Below, in pieces: positions 34,768-45,932 of a stretch of DNA of 64,000 nucleotides. The notes under the pieces were generated by a model. It made no database searches. It was given only the letters and a program-made list of their open reading frames with translations, and had not been told where the DNA came from. Source of the DNA: Lepidurus packardi (lineage: Eukaryota; Arthropoda; Branchiopoda; Notostraca; Triopsidae); the NCBI GenBank assembly GCA_023053545.1, contig JAKZAN010000170.1:1-64000 (forward strand), in the 5' to 3' direction. Position numbers and translations under genes: made by a program. Positions within the stretch are counted from its first letter, which is position 1. Each line of letters starts with the position of its first letter.

Positions 34768-35703
34768 TCATAGGAACCTTCTCAGGTCCTCCAACCACTG
34801 TAAACGTATCGGCTGCCTCTCCCGCGCAGATAAGTCCTCCAATAAGTCCCTGACCTCTTCGTCGAATCCCAGCCTGTCGAAGAAGTGTCTCTCCAAGTTT
34901 CTCATGAATCTATCGTCCATCATGTCGAACGCAGACAAAGATTTCATCTGGTTACCGCGCTGAGGTCTTCTAGTTTTGCGGTGGGCGCCCAGGTCCTGGA
35001 TGAAGTCTAGGTCATCGAGAGTAATGGTGCCCTTGTTTGTCCTGTAGTCAGCATACATGTAGTTGTTTGTGCCTGGACGCTTCAAATAAATAGAGAATCC
35101 ATTGTAATGATCCTTATGGTCTGCTTCCTTGCCGTCTTTTTGGCCTGCCTTGTCGCCTTGGTCTTTTTTCTGGCCTTATTGGGAATAAAACACGATATGG
35201 ACATCAGTATCATCCACCTTTTTGTTAATGTGAAGCTGGTTTCCTTCAGTCTTGACCTCCCACCCTTTATTCTTCAGGGCTTCCAGAGACTTAGAGCTGT
35301 CCGATGTTTTAGTCTTTTCAGTCTGGATCCTCTTCTCAACCTCGCTAACCAAAGCATCTAGAGAGCTATTCGCTTGGTCTTCATGGTGTTCTTGGTCCTG
35401 GTTTTTGGTAGCTTGGTTACTCGATCGGTCTTGATTTTGGGTGTTTTGAACATTGTTTTCCTGTTGAGTCTTTTTACCCTGCTGACTCTGGGCTCCTTTA
35501 CGCTAAGACTCGTTAGTGGAACCCTCGTTCTACCTGCGACTTTGTGTTTGGGCCTATTTAGTTTCTGTGTCTGTCTTAGGGTTAGGGTTCGCATTGGCAC
35601 AGAAGCCATAAGCATGGAGTGGACGTCCGAAAGCAGAAAGGGTGTGAGTAGGGAGATAAGGTTTGGCTGCGAAACGGAGGCAGGTGGCGACGTTTTTGAG
35701 CAT
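34768..35703 (-). CDS. Mitochondrial p32/MAM33 (C1QBP) family protein
   Basis: Intronless, 311 residues. The N-terminus (MLKNVATCLRFAAKPYLPTH) is basic and acid-free like a mitochondrial presequence. A Gln/Asn/Glu-rich spacer is followed by a short N-terminal helix (LDALVSEVEKRIQTEK) and the p32 fold: GWEVKTEGNQLHINKKVDD, VHIVFYSQE, GFSIYLKRPG, then the C-terminal helices FMRNLERHFFDRLGFDEEV and LQWLEDLRRFL. p32 proteins are acidic trimers of the mitochondrial matrix involved in ribosome and respiratory-chain maintenance. The fold order matches; the acidic loop of the family is shorter here. Confidence 0.8.
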
Positions 35704-36171
35704 TTGCAGTCTGAATGAAAAGTATGCGTGGGATTATTGGGTGTGCAGTGCGTGTAGGGTAGCAGATAAGGGGAGGGTCTTTACTGGAATTGTTACTGGA
35801 TCGGATGGAGTTTAGTCTTTAATCATTCGGCGCGAACATTTGGTAGATGAGGCAACTATTCTAGAATCCTGCATCCGTGTTTGTATAGTTCGGTGGAACT
35901 ACTCAGTGAGATATCTTGATACTCAAAAGATACTCGCGAGTGATCCCAGTTTACTCCCTCCAACCACGACACCTCATTCATCTAATTTTAGACTATCGAA
36001 ACCCTAACCCACTTCTCAGATAGTCTAACACACACTATACTATCGGTACACTAGTTCATCCTAGTTAGTTAAAATTCTGGACTCGAATGTTTACAGTTGA
36101 AATCACTGATGCGAGTACCCCTCGATAAAAATTATAACGCATCCTTTACAACGAATATTTTATTGTCGATC
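35704..36171. other. Divergent intergenic region
   Basis: 468 bp between the divergent p32 and coiled-coil genes. Apart from a 10-bp inverted repeat (separate entry) and the short palindromes ATTCTAGAAT and ACTCGCGAGT, nothing is recognised. In-frame upstream ATG 36109 could lengthen the following gene. Confidence 0.5.
35988..36028. repeat. 10-bp inverted repeat with 21-nt loop
   Basis: TTAGACTATC (35988-35997) and GATAGTCTAA (36019-36028) are exact reverse complements. They lie 144 bp upstream of the chosen start of the coiled-coil gene and could form a hairpin in its leader RNA or serve as a dimeric protein-binding site. Function unknown. Confidence 0.6.
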
Positions 36172-38283
36172 ATGTCTCGTCGGTCCAACGGCAGTCCCCA
36201 AAGACTCAACCTCATCGCCGAAGAGCTCAAGCGCAGCAAATACGTCAACGAGTCCCCCACGCGCCAGGACCCAGAGTTCTACATCCGCAAACTCACACGC
36301 CTAGAAAATGAAATGAACATCCTCCAGGACGAACTCAGCGCAGCCCGACTCCGTCTGCGCAAGGCAGAAGATTTCCAGATCAAATACGAAATGGCACTCA
36401 AAAATAATCACGGTCTCCAGACAGACATGGATCGCCTCCATGCACAGATTCGAGACTTGGAAGTGAGTCTCCAGAACCACAGAGTCCAAGCCGAACAAGA
36501 TGCCATCCAGATCGTGGATCTGCAGGCCGAGCTCAAGGCCATTAAAGAGATCGTGGAGGGCTACAAATCCCGTCTTCAAGACGAGGAGAATAAACAGCTG
36601 GAGAAAATGTACATTTCAAGGGAAAGACAACAGGCTGAAGTGAATCGAGAAGTCGAGAGGCTGCGAAAAGAGATGATTAACAGCGATCAGCGGTACCAAG
36701 CTGAGATTAGCCAACTGAAGAGACGCTTGGAAGAAAAGACAGCTCTCGACGACTTCTTAGGAGCAAAAACTGATCGGATAAGGATGGAGAAGGATAAGGA
36801 AATCTCAAGACTGGCAGGACTCCTGGACAAACATCGTGTTGACACTGAGATACTCATGCAGGACAAGGAGAAAGAGTTCGAACAGCTCAGACAACGTCAT
36901 CAGCAGCTAGTCGAGAACAAACTGGGAGACATTCAGAACAACCTCGAGAAGTCAGACGAGAACTTCGAAAGACAGATTCTTGGCCTGCGAGAACTGTTGG
37001 GAGTCAAGAATCAGCAGATTAATTCTCTCATGACAGAGCTTGACCAGGAGCGCAAGAACCGTGACCAGGACCGCACCGAACTCAAGAAGGAGAATGGTGG
37101 GCTTTCGGATACAATCTACAAAATTGAAAGATAGGCAGAACTCGAGCTGTTTGGTCTCAAAGAAAGGCTCACCGCGATCCACGCAGCAGATCTGAAGCTT
37201 CTCAACGACAAGCACGAGCAGCACGTGGCGACTCTGAAAAATAATGCGTCGGAGCTCGAGAAACTTCTGGAAATCAAGACACAAGAAAACAGAGCCGCAG
37301 CAGTCACCCACGAAAGAGTATAGGCAGACCTGAGGGAAAAGATTGCCGACAAAGAGCTACATGTTCAGAAATTACTGGATCGGCTAGCCGAAACTGGACA
37401 GAGCACTGAAAAACATACTAGGACTCTTCATCAAAGCCTTCAGCAAATCAATTTCGAGAAAGACGAAAAGGCCAATAACTATGCTCAAAACCTATAGTTT
37501 TTGGACCAGCAAATCAAGAGGCTCAGTCTCGCCCTAGAAGTCAAGAATCAGTAGATCAAAGCGTTGGAAGAAAAGCTGAGCATGGTCCGTAGGCAATCGA
37601 CCGAAGACCTGAAGGAGGCAGATCGGAAGTGGAAGGAGGAACGGAAAGAAAGGGAATCCGAGAGAACCAGGCTCCGAGAAAGCAAGGAGGCATTGGAAGA
37701 ATAGGCCAGGCAAAGGGAGAAAAACTGGAGGCTGAAGGAAAAGGCATATGAACGAGTAAAGGAAAAAGATGAGCTAGAAATAGCACGATTAAAGCAGATT
37801 CTGCAGGGGCTGGAAGCAGATAATGCTCGTCTGAACACCTACGTGCAGGAATTGGATGTCAATCTGAAGCGAGAACTCAGGAAGCAGCAGCAGTCGAGTC
37901 TGGAGCATGGAGGAGCCAGAAGGGAACTCGCTGCAGAGCTGGAGAGACAGCAGGCAGAAATGGATGCTGTCAGGAGATTAGAAGGCGAGCAGTTGAAGAA
38001 AAAGTATCAGATTGAACTCGACCGAACAGCAGAGGAAAACAAGGAATTGCGGGCCTAGCTGACACAGTTGAGAATGCAGAATGAGAGTCTAGAGGAGGAA
38101 GTGAAGAAAATGGTTGAGGCCCACCGAAATTTGGAGAGGACCAACAGGGATAGGGTCGTGGAATACCAACGGAGGATGGCAGCTCTGAACAGCGAGATTT
38201 ATCTGACACAGAATCTGTACCAGAACTTCATGGAGGCAAAGAGTCGGCTGAGGCCACAGCCCCCGGCACCCCCTCCCTCCTGA
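36172..38283 (+). CDS. Coiled-coil protein
   Basis: Intronless, 703 residues from ATG 36172 (MSRRSNGSPQRLNLIAEEL) to TGA 38281. After about 45 residues the rest is coiled coil to a Pro-rich end (RPQPPAPPPS). Repeated glutamates are encoded by TAG. An in-frame ATG at 36109 would add 21 residues. The short N-terminal region LTRLENEMNILQDELSAARLRLRKAEDFQ and the Pro-rich tail are the only possible family marks and I do not recognise them. It lies between p32 and CFAP57, on the same strand as CFAP57. Confidence 0.83.
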
Positions 38284-38454
38284 TGGCTGAGTGTAGTATG
38301 AGCACTTCCGAATGATTCTACGCATTTTATTTATTTCTCTCTCGTCTGTTTAGCCCCTGCCATCGGATAGGCGTGGGGCATTGCTAATTCTTAGCCCAAA
38401 TGATAGTTTAAGGCAATTCAATATTTTATTCTTATAACGACCCCTAAATACTCT

Positions 38455-41400
38455 ATGAAGTTGGCCCTCAAGACAACTATTAATACAACGTCCCCCCTCT
38501 TCGACCTATACGAGGACAATAAGTACGTGTTCCCTTCCGGACGCAACCTCTGCACCAAGAGTTTCGGCCAGGACAACCAGCAATACATCCCTCTCGCTGA
38601 CTCCGTTGAAGAAATTATCCAGGTCAAAACCACTCATAACAAGAAGTTCTTCATCGTCGTCGAGAGAATCGGCCAGGACTACTTGCTATCCACCTACACC
38701 CCTAAGGGAGACCGCAGAAGCATGAAGCTTAGCCTTTTAAAAACACCCAGGAAAGTTACACTCAACCAGTCTTCCGACAGCAATCAATTACTCGTTTTTG
38801 TCCTTTATACCGAGTAACAGCATTTCCTACACTGCGACCTCAACAAAATGAAAGTCACCGGCTCGGCCATAGTCGCCGAAGATCATCTATCGGCACAGTT
38901 GCACCCGGCGCATTCCTTGGACGAGCCCATGATCACGATAGCTGGGAGGAACTTCCTCAGGTCCTATCTGGTGCACGAGGGTGGTTTCTAACTGCAGACC
39001 GAAATGATCAAGAAGCACACAAGCGTGCGGGAATTGGTTGCTCATACTTGGATGGACGCCTCAATGATGATCGCCTGTTCCAACAATGAAGTCCTAGTGA
39101 TCAATGCACAGCAAGTGGTGCAAGTTATACCGAATGTCTTCTAAAAGGGAGAAGTGACAGTAGTCGAGAAACTAGGGGGGAGATGCTTTCTCTTGGGTTC
39201 GTCGTCAGGAGATGTCAGTTTATTCTTACGTCAGGATGACAAATTCGTGCTCTATCAGCACTGCAGACTCCCAGGCGATGACTGTATCGACCAGCTCGAG
39301 GTAAACAATAATGAAGACTTGATCGCGATTCGAACTCGCCACTTCCTCGGTTTCCATGTCAGCAGAGTGAGTGATATCACCGAAGAAAAACTCAATGGTC
39401 GATTCAGACCAGCCCTTTCATTCACCTGTTATGACCAGAAAGTGGGTCCAGTCAGATAAGATGGTGTCAAAGCATGCACGAAAAGGCCTCTGCTTTTGTT
39501 CGTACAAGCCCAGCTGGACAAAGTGTCAGTCTGGAATATCGAAGCCAACAAATGTCTGGTGCAGAAGATGTTTACGCATTCCAAATAAGAAGGTTCTGTA
39601 CTGGTGGCCGGTGCCATCCATCCAACTGGACTGAGCGTCGCCCTCGCATTTGCTGATCGCATTCGGATCTACCATTTGCTCCTGGATGATTTGCGATGCT
39701 TCCAAGAACACGTCAACAAAAGGAGCAGAGCCATGGAATACAGCAACGGAGGACACCTACTCGCTTGCGCATTGGGCAGAGGCAAAAATAGTTCCATATT
39801 GGTCTTCAGTATAATGAGCGGCGAATAACTATACAACATCAAAATTGGAAGCGAAATCAGTCAATTCCTGTGGTCGAACGAAGACATGCATCTCATCGTA
39901 GTTTCATAGGGTTCTGTGGGGATCTGGTTCGCCACAGAAGGCTTCAAAGAAAGACACAACTACGATATCCCAGGCCTCCAGTTCGCATCTTTTGACTATA
40001 GACAGAAAAAACTGCTGTGTACTGCTGGCGACGTTATTCACATCATTAACCCTGAAGTCAGAGGAGTCGAGAGAATCAAAGCTGGAGTATCGGGGTTTGA
40101 TGCTGTTTATCAAGTGGATGATCGGTTTCTCTTTACTGATGCTTTGGGTAACCTGACAACTTCTACCAGCCTGAGTCAAGGTGACAAGGCCGAAAGGTTT
40201 CCATTTGGGCTTGGAAAGACACTAATCCAACAAGCAGGACCTTTGCTGATAAGCTATAACCAGGCTAGCAGTTAAGTGAGCTGTCTGAAGACACGATCAA
40301 TCTAAAACAGCCGAGAGCAGTAAGAACTAGTGTTAGTCTTCCGAAACGAGTTCTAGAAGAATCTAGAGAAGATTACCAGACTCGAAGGACTAATCGATGT
40401 GTATCATGGCGAAATGGTTACGAGAGTCACCGAGGAAAAGACTAAGTTCGACAACGCAACCCGCGAGATCAAGGAAAAGTACGAGAAAGAACTCAGATTC
40501 TTACAGGAGAACTATTCGCAACTGATGACTGAAAAGCTTAAGATCGAAAAAATGAGCGTTCGCCTGTTCGACACTGTGGAAGATGGCCATTTGAAGGCAG
40601 CGGAATAGCTGGAAAAACTATATGAAGCCAAACTCGTATCTGAGAGGAACAGGATCATGGAGCTGGAACAGCAGGTTCTCGAGGAAAGGATGGTTTCTCA
40701 AAGGAATCTGCGAACACTAGAGTCGAGGCACAACGAAGAAGTAGCGGTACTCAAGAGATAATATGAGCGTAAACACCAAGAAATCCTTAGGGAGCAGGCA
40801 GCTAACAAGTTCAAAGAAGAGGAGTTTAAGAAGGAGTATGAGACTCGAATGAGTAAACTGTAGTAGGAGAACGAAATGTTCGCCCTAGATCTCCAGATGA
40901 CCGCTTAGAATGAAGGAAGAAATTACTCAGCACAGGTTCAGTTTTTGCAGCAACAAAAGGAGAAAACAGAAGTCAACAACAAGATTCTGAGGGAAGAGAT
41001 GGAAGTCGTACGCAAGGACTGTGAAAGACAAACCAAGAACTATAAGGATGCGACTCTGAAGTTGGAGGAGGCTAGGAACAGAATAGCTTGTCTGGAAAAA
41101 GAAATCAAGTGGAAAGATGATCTGATCAGGGATAAGTAACTCAAGATTGCACAGTACGAAGTGAAGATTAACGAGCTGGAGAAGTCCAAGCATGTGCTCA
41201 GTTTCAGGACGACCGAAATTCGCAAGGAATTGGAGCCCAAAGATGTCCAGATCGACAAGCTGAAGAAAGAGCTGTTCAAGCTGGAAGAGTAGTTCGCCGA
41301 AGGAAACAAACTGAAGTACGCCGTGGAACAGAAGCTGGAGAAGTCCGAGAAACTGTACTAACAATCCAGAAAGGAGATTGCCGAAATGAAGGCGCTACTC

Positions 41401-42165
41401 AAGAAGAAAACAGCAGTCTTCGAGGAACTGGCCAAGGAGATTCACAATCTTGTCAACGAAATGGAATAGAATCTTTGGGCTTCTGAGATCGTGCGTCTCT
41501 ATCAAACCTATGTCAACACCGGTCCAACCGACTACTTGACCAAGAAGCGTGATGATTCGACTGCAGAAGAAATCAATCGTCACTTGGTGCACCTGTAGAA
41601 GAGTCTGCACCAGGTAAACCAGAGCAACGATCGAGCCATCAGAGGCAAAGACAAGGAGGTGGTGAGAAAGCTCAAAGAAAACGCAGAACTGATATTCGAC
41701 CTGAATGAGCTACGCAAGAAATAGAAGCAGTACAAGTCTGAATTGGATGCTAAGAGCAACACAATTACGAAGCTACAAAAGGAACTTCAGGAGATTAACA
41801 AAACTACACGCAGGGCCGAATCGACGCTAACAGGCTTTACCCAGAACAACCGCAAAAACAATCAAAGTAATCACCAGCTGGCAGGCGAGTCGATGGAGAA
41901 CAGTTTCCGGGTCCTGCACAATACCCGCAAGAGCGAGTTCACTTCGCACACCCGAAACCCCAACAGCAGGCAGAGCAACAGGATCTTCTCTGCCAACAGA
42001 ACCGCAATCTGTCGGGGCAACAACTATGACTCTAACAATTTGAGTGTACTGGAGAAGAATAGGATGTACTAAATGATGGCATAACTAGACACAGCCCAGA
42101 CCAGGGTGAAGCAACAAGATCGGATCATCGACGAGCTAAACCGCAGGCTGCTCGTCCTATAGTGA
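38455..42165 (+). CDS. CFAP57: Cilia- and flagella-associated protein 57 (WD repeats plus coiled coil)
   Basis: A single frame of 1,236 residues, close to the roughly 1,250 of animal CFAP57. Residues 1-600 form beta-propeller repeats (e.g. LGSSSGDVSLFLRQDDKFVLY, VAGAIHPTGLSVALAFADRI, SIMSGEELYNIKIGSEISQF). From about residue 630 the protein is coiled coil (YHGEMVTRVTEEKTKFDN ... LEKEIKWKDDLIRDKELKI ... VLSFRTTEIRKELEPKDVQI). The segment KFVLDYKIKxLKxxIxPKxxEI of animal CFAP57 corresponds to KHVLSFRTTEIRKELEPKDV. CFAP57/BBC118 docks a subset of inner dynein arms near the nexin-dynein regulatory complex in the axoneme. More than ten in-frame UAR codons fit Glu. The C-terminal 100 residues are Asn/Arg-rich. 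Confidence 0.9.
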
Positions 42166-42296
42166 TAATCAAATGCAATGCCATGAAATTTTACAATTAG
42201 ATTTGGAAATCATTTGTCACAGTTCCTTGGCTGACTGTTTTAAGTAGTGTACCGGATTTAGTTTCCCTGTAATGCTGGAAAGGGTAATGGAGCTCA

Positions 42297-42815
42297 TCAT
42301 CTGGGATTAGGTTGTTTTCTGATGCCAATTAGCGTGTATACGATCGCCAATACTTTCCCCCTGTACCTGACGAGAATGAATCCTAGAACTAGTAACAGTA
42401 TCGCGACCCATTTAATCGGCCCTAAGCTGCGCCATCTTCCCATTATCCTAGTTTTTATGTCTTCCGACACAATTTTACCTTTTCTATCTCCCTTTTAAAC
42501 TATGTATTGCTGTTTCTAAAGCACATAGACTCTGCATTGGGCTGGTAACTACTGTAGAACCTTCTGTTGCTGGGGTGGTTCTATCCTCTAATATAGATTT
42601 CTGGCGTCGTCGAACCGCATTGAGTAGAGGAGGGTTGTGATTAGCATAGTCATGTGAGGGTTTGCGAGGTTGATATTGTTGAGATGGTGCTGGGTCGAAG
42701 CATGATCCCCACATTCGATAGCCTTCAAGACTGACTGAATCTACTGCCGATGAGGATCTTAGCGAAGTTGAGAAGGCTGGGGATGGGCTGGGTAGTTTTT
42801 TAGGAGGTTCTTCAT
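42297..42815 (-). CDS. Small single-TM hypothetical protein
   Basis: Intronless, 172 residues. A cytosolic helical part (IQSVLKAIECGDHASTQHH ... MRFDDARNLYERIEPPQQQ) is followed by one C-terminal TM (IKWVAILLLVLGFILV, residues about 133-148) and a short basic luminal or cytosolic tail ending RKQPNPR. Seven UAR codons are read as Glu. Topology resembles tail-anchored ER/Golgi proteins, but no SNARE or PCI signature is clear. Another frame over the same bases also looks open under standard code, but only this one runs from ATG to TGA. Confidence 0.65.
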
Positions 42816-42879
42816 GGTAAAGAAAATAGATACGAGTATATCAATTATCAATATAAACACCAACCAGCTTCAGCATTCG

Positions 42880-43359
42880 TCATTGATAATACGCGAATTC
42901 CTCCTTGATTATTTTTCTGAGAGACCCGAAGGCATTCAGGTACTTGTCGTAGCATCCGATTGCTTCGTTCAGGGGTTGGTAGAGCTTCACCCCGTTGTCC
43001 AGACACTCCTGAGTCAGATGGTTCATGCTCTCGATCTGTTTGTCCACGAATCCCGACACTTTCTCCATGGACTTCTCGCATCGTGACGTGCAGTTAGTTA
43101 TTTCTTGCGGCGTAGTGGCCTTGACGATACAGCTGTAGGAACACCTGTTGACTTTGAAGTGCAGGTAGCGATACTCCTCTGCTATGAATTTGTTGAACTG
43201 TTCCAACTCCTTCTCGTAGCGTCTGCGGATATCTGCTTCGATGAGGTTTTCTCTCTGGTCCTCGGTGAGGAATGTGGCGTCTGGAGGCAGTTTATAGGAA
43301 ATGGGGTTGCGGATGGAGTCCTTCTCCTCTCTGCGGACTGATGAAAAAATGTCCTACAT
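42880..43359 (-). CDS. FAM136A/DUF842-like twin CX3C protein
   Basis: Intronless, 159 residues; the second codon is TAG read as Glu (MEDIFSSVRREEK). Two CX3C motifs, C-SYS-C and C-TSR-C, flank a helix pair (HFKVNRCSYSC ... EITNCTSRCEKSMEK), followed by a third Cys (ECLDNG) and a C-terminal helix. Twin CX3C proteins of this family are imported into the mitochondrial intermembrane space through MIA40; FAM136A itself is poorly understood. The match to FAM136A is in Cys spacing, size and the preceding EEYRYLH-type helix. Compact location between two minus-strand genes. Confidence 0.75.
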
Positions 43360-43453
43360 AGGGAATCTTGAGGGACTTTAGAGAAATAACTCTGATTATG
43401 GCATCCTAGCTTATTCATTTAAACAATCAATCAACAGCAGATAGTCTGGCGGT

Positions 43454-44737
43454 TCAGCGCTGTTTGTGGTGGTTCTGTTTGGGCCTCACTAAGTACCGGA
43501 AATAGTTCACAAACATCTACCAGAAAGATCTTTCCTCAAAGACACCCTCCATCCCCTTTTCCTTTAGCACTCCCTTAATAATCTCAGTCACCTGGCTGAG
43601 CTTTGAGATGTCCACTGTTGGGAACAGGTGGTGTCCTACATGATTCAGGAACCCCTGGAATGCCAGGAGGGATGCAGTCACCCCAAACGATCGATGGTGC
43701 TCGGCGGTTGTTTGGACGATATGCAGCCCAAAATCCGTGGGAATTGAAGAGTCTCCATCTGTCCAGATTCTGGATGATCGATGCGTAGGAAAGGTAAGCA
43801 AAGCGAGAAAGACGCTAGATAAACTGTGGCTGGCTAAGATGTAAAGCACAGAAATACCCGAACCCCCCGAGACAAAGTAGGCAACAGGGAATTGCAGGTA
43901 GAAGATGAGACGAGGGGGTAAGTGTTTAGGAGAATAAATACACTCGGAAATGAACATTAGTAACTCTTGGATTGGCATAAGCAGGAAAATGATAAACTGA
44001 CCCAGCAGCATAAGTTTAGAGTTCTGTGGTTGCGAGGTCAAGAAGTACAGGTAGGGAACGAAACCAACGATCTCGAGGTCAGCCAAGAGATTGGTGTAGG
44101 TGTGGTGGGAAAGGCAGTGCGAGACAGTCCAGGTGTAGTGGCCCAAGGGCGAAATATCCATCAAGTACTTGGCTCCAGAATCCTTATGAGTTGCATTATG
44201 AGCAATCCCCATAAGATAGTAGTTTGCGTAAACGTTCAGTGCCAACGACCAGTAAGAAGGATTTCGTGCCACCAAAAGGAAGGAAACTAGCCAAAACACT
44301 AGTCCTACAAGTTAGTTGAGTCGTGTCTCTGGTGCTGGTTGGGCGAGTTCCTTTGAGTAGTAGATCTACTTAACTTTTGATCTGATCTAAGAGTAAAGTG
44401 TGCCTTTTCCGTAGCTAAAGTGGATGCTTGGAGGATAATTAGCTGCTTAGTCTCTGACGTAATATTTGCTGAGGACGAGGTTGGCTTTTTCGATGTTCAC
44501 ATGGTGCGTCTAGAAGAAGTCTGTGATGTCAGATCCTTTGGTCATCTCCAGCCAGCGCGATCCTCCTGGATGCAGCTTCACGTAAGGAGCTAGGTCGTAG
44601 AGCTTGCCGTGGACGCGCCAGAGTCCATCGGGCACTTGACTATAGACAGCCTTGCTTTTGAGCCAGCCTGTTGCAGTGGGGATTTTTTAGGGGTACTGAT
44701 TGTACTGGAGGGGAAAGTTAACTAGAGTTTCTACCAT
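43454..44737 (-). CDS. Cytochrome b5-fused membrane fatty-acid desaturase
   Basis: Intronless, 427 residues. Residues 30-115 are a cytochrome b5 domain with heme ligand motif HPGG (YVKLHPGGSRWLEMTKGSD) and a second His in FFETHHV, where the Glu is TAG (44510-44512). The desaturase part has TM segments and three His boxes: HNATH, HCLSHH and HVGHH (in GFLNHVGHHLFPTVD). It introduces double bonds into acyl or sphingoid chains in the ER, with electrons supplied by its own b5 domain. Front-end (delta-5/6/8) desaturases carry Q at the first position of the third box (QxxHH); here it is His, so regioselectivity is open. The start lies 123 bp from the interstitial telomere tract. Confidence 0.9.
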
Positions 44738-44859
44738 ATCTGATGGACAAAATATAATATTAGGTGAAGGGACTGAGACTATAGTATAGGTTGGAGGGAG
44801 ATTCCAATTTGAGGCAACACTAGCAGATTTTTGTGTTGGGAGACGAGGGAAAGAAGGAG

Positions 44860-44994
44860 TTGGGGTTGGGGTTGATTGGTTGGGGTTGGGGTTGGGGTTG
44901 GGGTTGGGGTTGGGGTTGGGGTTGGGGTTGGGGTTGGGGTTGGGGTTGGGGTTGGGGTTGGGGTTGGGGTTGGGGTTGGGGTTGGGGTTGGGGT
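44860..44994 (+). repeat. Interstitial telomere repeat tract (TTGGGG)n
   Basis: About two units, one interruption (TTGATTGG at about 44872-44879) and then about 19 perfect TTGGGG units to 44993. The G-rich strand is + here, as it would be at a right-hand telomere closing the segment 1-44860. The right flank (TTTTGTTAGCGCCC) is unique sequence with no C4A2 tract. It lies between the 5' end of the desaturase gene and the 3' end of the kinase gene, and frames across it give only meaningless repeats. It may be a genuine interstitial tract, an alternative chromosome end, or an assembly join. Confidence 0.95.
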
Positions 44995-45071
44995 TTTGTT
45001 AGCGCCCATTGTCTCACAGGAAATATAGAATTATTGAATTGTGTATGTAGTGTAGAGTAGAGTCTCATCAT

Positions 45072-45932
45072 TCATAGATTGCCTAGGTATAACTCCACCT
45101 GTTCGCGGCTGTAGCTCTATCCTTTGTACCAGGCATGACCCTTCACTTACTCCATCTCTATTCTCTTGCTCGCGTCTCTTTCCAGCATACACTCCACCAA
45201 GCCTCTGAACTCACTGCTCAGTCCCAACAGTTTGGGGTTCCTCCAGAACTTCTCCCTATCGCTACACAACATCATGTAAAGCCTGTCACTTTGTCCTGCG
45301 CTTCTGAAAGGGCTACTCCCCACCACCATCGTGAACAGGACCACGCCCAGCGCGAATATATCGACAGCTTTTCCATTGAAAGTGGTTCTTTCGTATAGCT
45401 CTGGAGCCATATACCCACTTGTGCCCACCACAGTAGAGAGCGCATACTGCTGTGTTGAGGCGCATCCGAAATCAGCTAGGACTGGCTGCTGCTTGCCATC
45501 AAAGAGGATGTTTTCAGGCTTTATGTCCAGATGCACCACACCACTTCTATGGAGTCTTTCTATGGCTTCTGCGACGCTTCGGAATACATAACGAGCCAGC
45601 TTCTCCTAGAATCTTGCTGCATCTCTGATCTTCTGGTGCAGATCGCCTCCAGCCATGAAATCCATGGCCAAGACACTGGTGGAGATGGATGTTCCGTTGG
45701 CTCGTTGGAGTAGTAGTTTGGATGTGGATTCCCGCGTCCTGACTGCGTGTATGAAGGGATCTTGGAGTTTCTGGGAGATGGAGTGTTCGTGGTCTGCGAA
45801 GTCGTGGTGCTGGGAGTATATTTTGAGGGCATATTGGTGGCCCTGCTTGGTGGCTCTGTAAACAGAGGCAGTCCTTCCTGAGGCTATAAAGAGGAGGTCT
45901 GTGAAGCCGGGAACTGAGATAATGTCGTGCAT
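45072..45932 (-). CDS. Serine/threonine protein kinase
   Basis: 286 residues, one kinase domain with little else. Gly-rich loop ASGRTASVYRA, VAIK-type Lys in YALKIY, catalytic HLDIKPEN, DFG, activation-loop end GTSGYMAPE, and the alpha-F segment VDIFALGVVLF are present. The C-terminus MEEVKGHAWYKGE is a typical kinase-domain end, with TAA and TAG as Glu. It is most like compact CAMK/ULK-type ciliate kinases; target unknown. The first loop glycine pattern (SGRTASV) is slightly degenerate. ATG 45932 is the only Met before an upstream in-frame TGA, though an extra 5' exon cannot be excluded. It begins on the far side of the telomere tract. Confidence 0.85.

Noticed and set aside
35576-35589. TTAGGGTTAGGGTT, a vertebrate-type telomere motif
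   Set aside because: Only two units, inside the p32 coding sequence; the telomere here is C4A2.
44779-45071. Frames reading PTPTPT, PQPQPQ and GWGWGW
   Set aside because: They are simply translations of the telomere repeat tract and have no other content.
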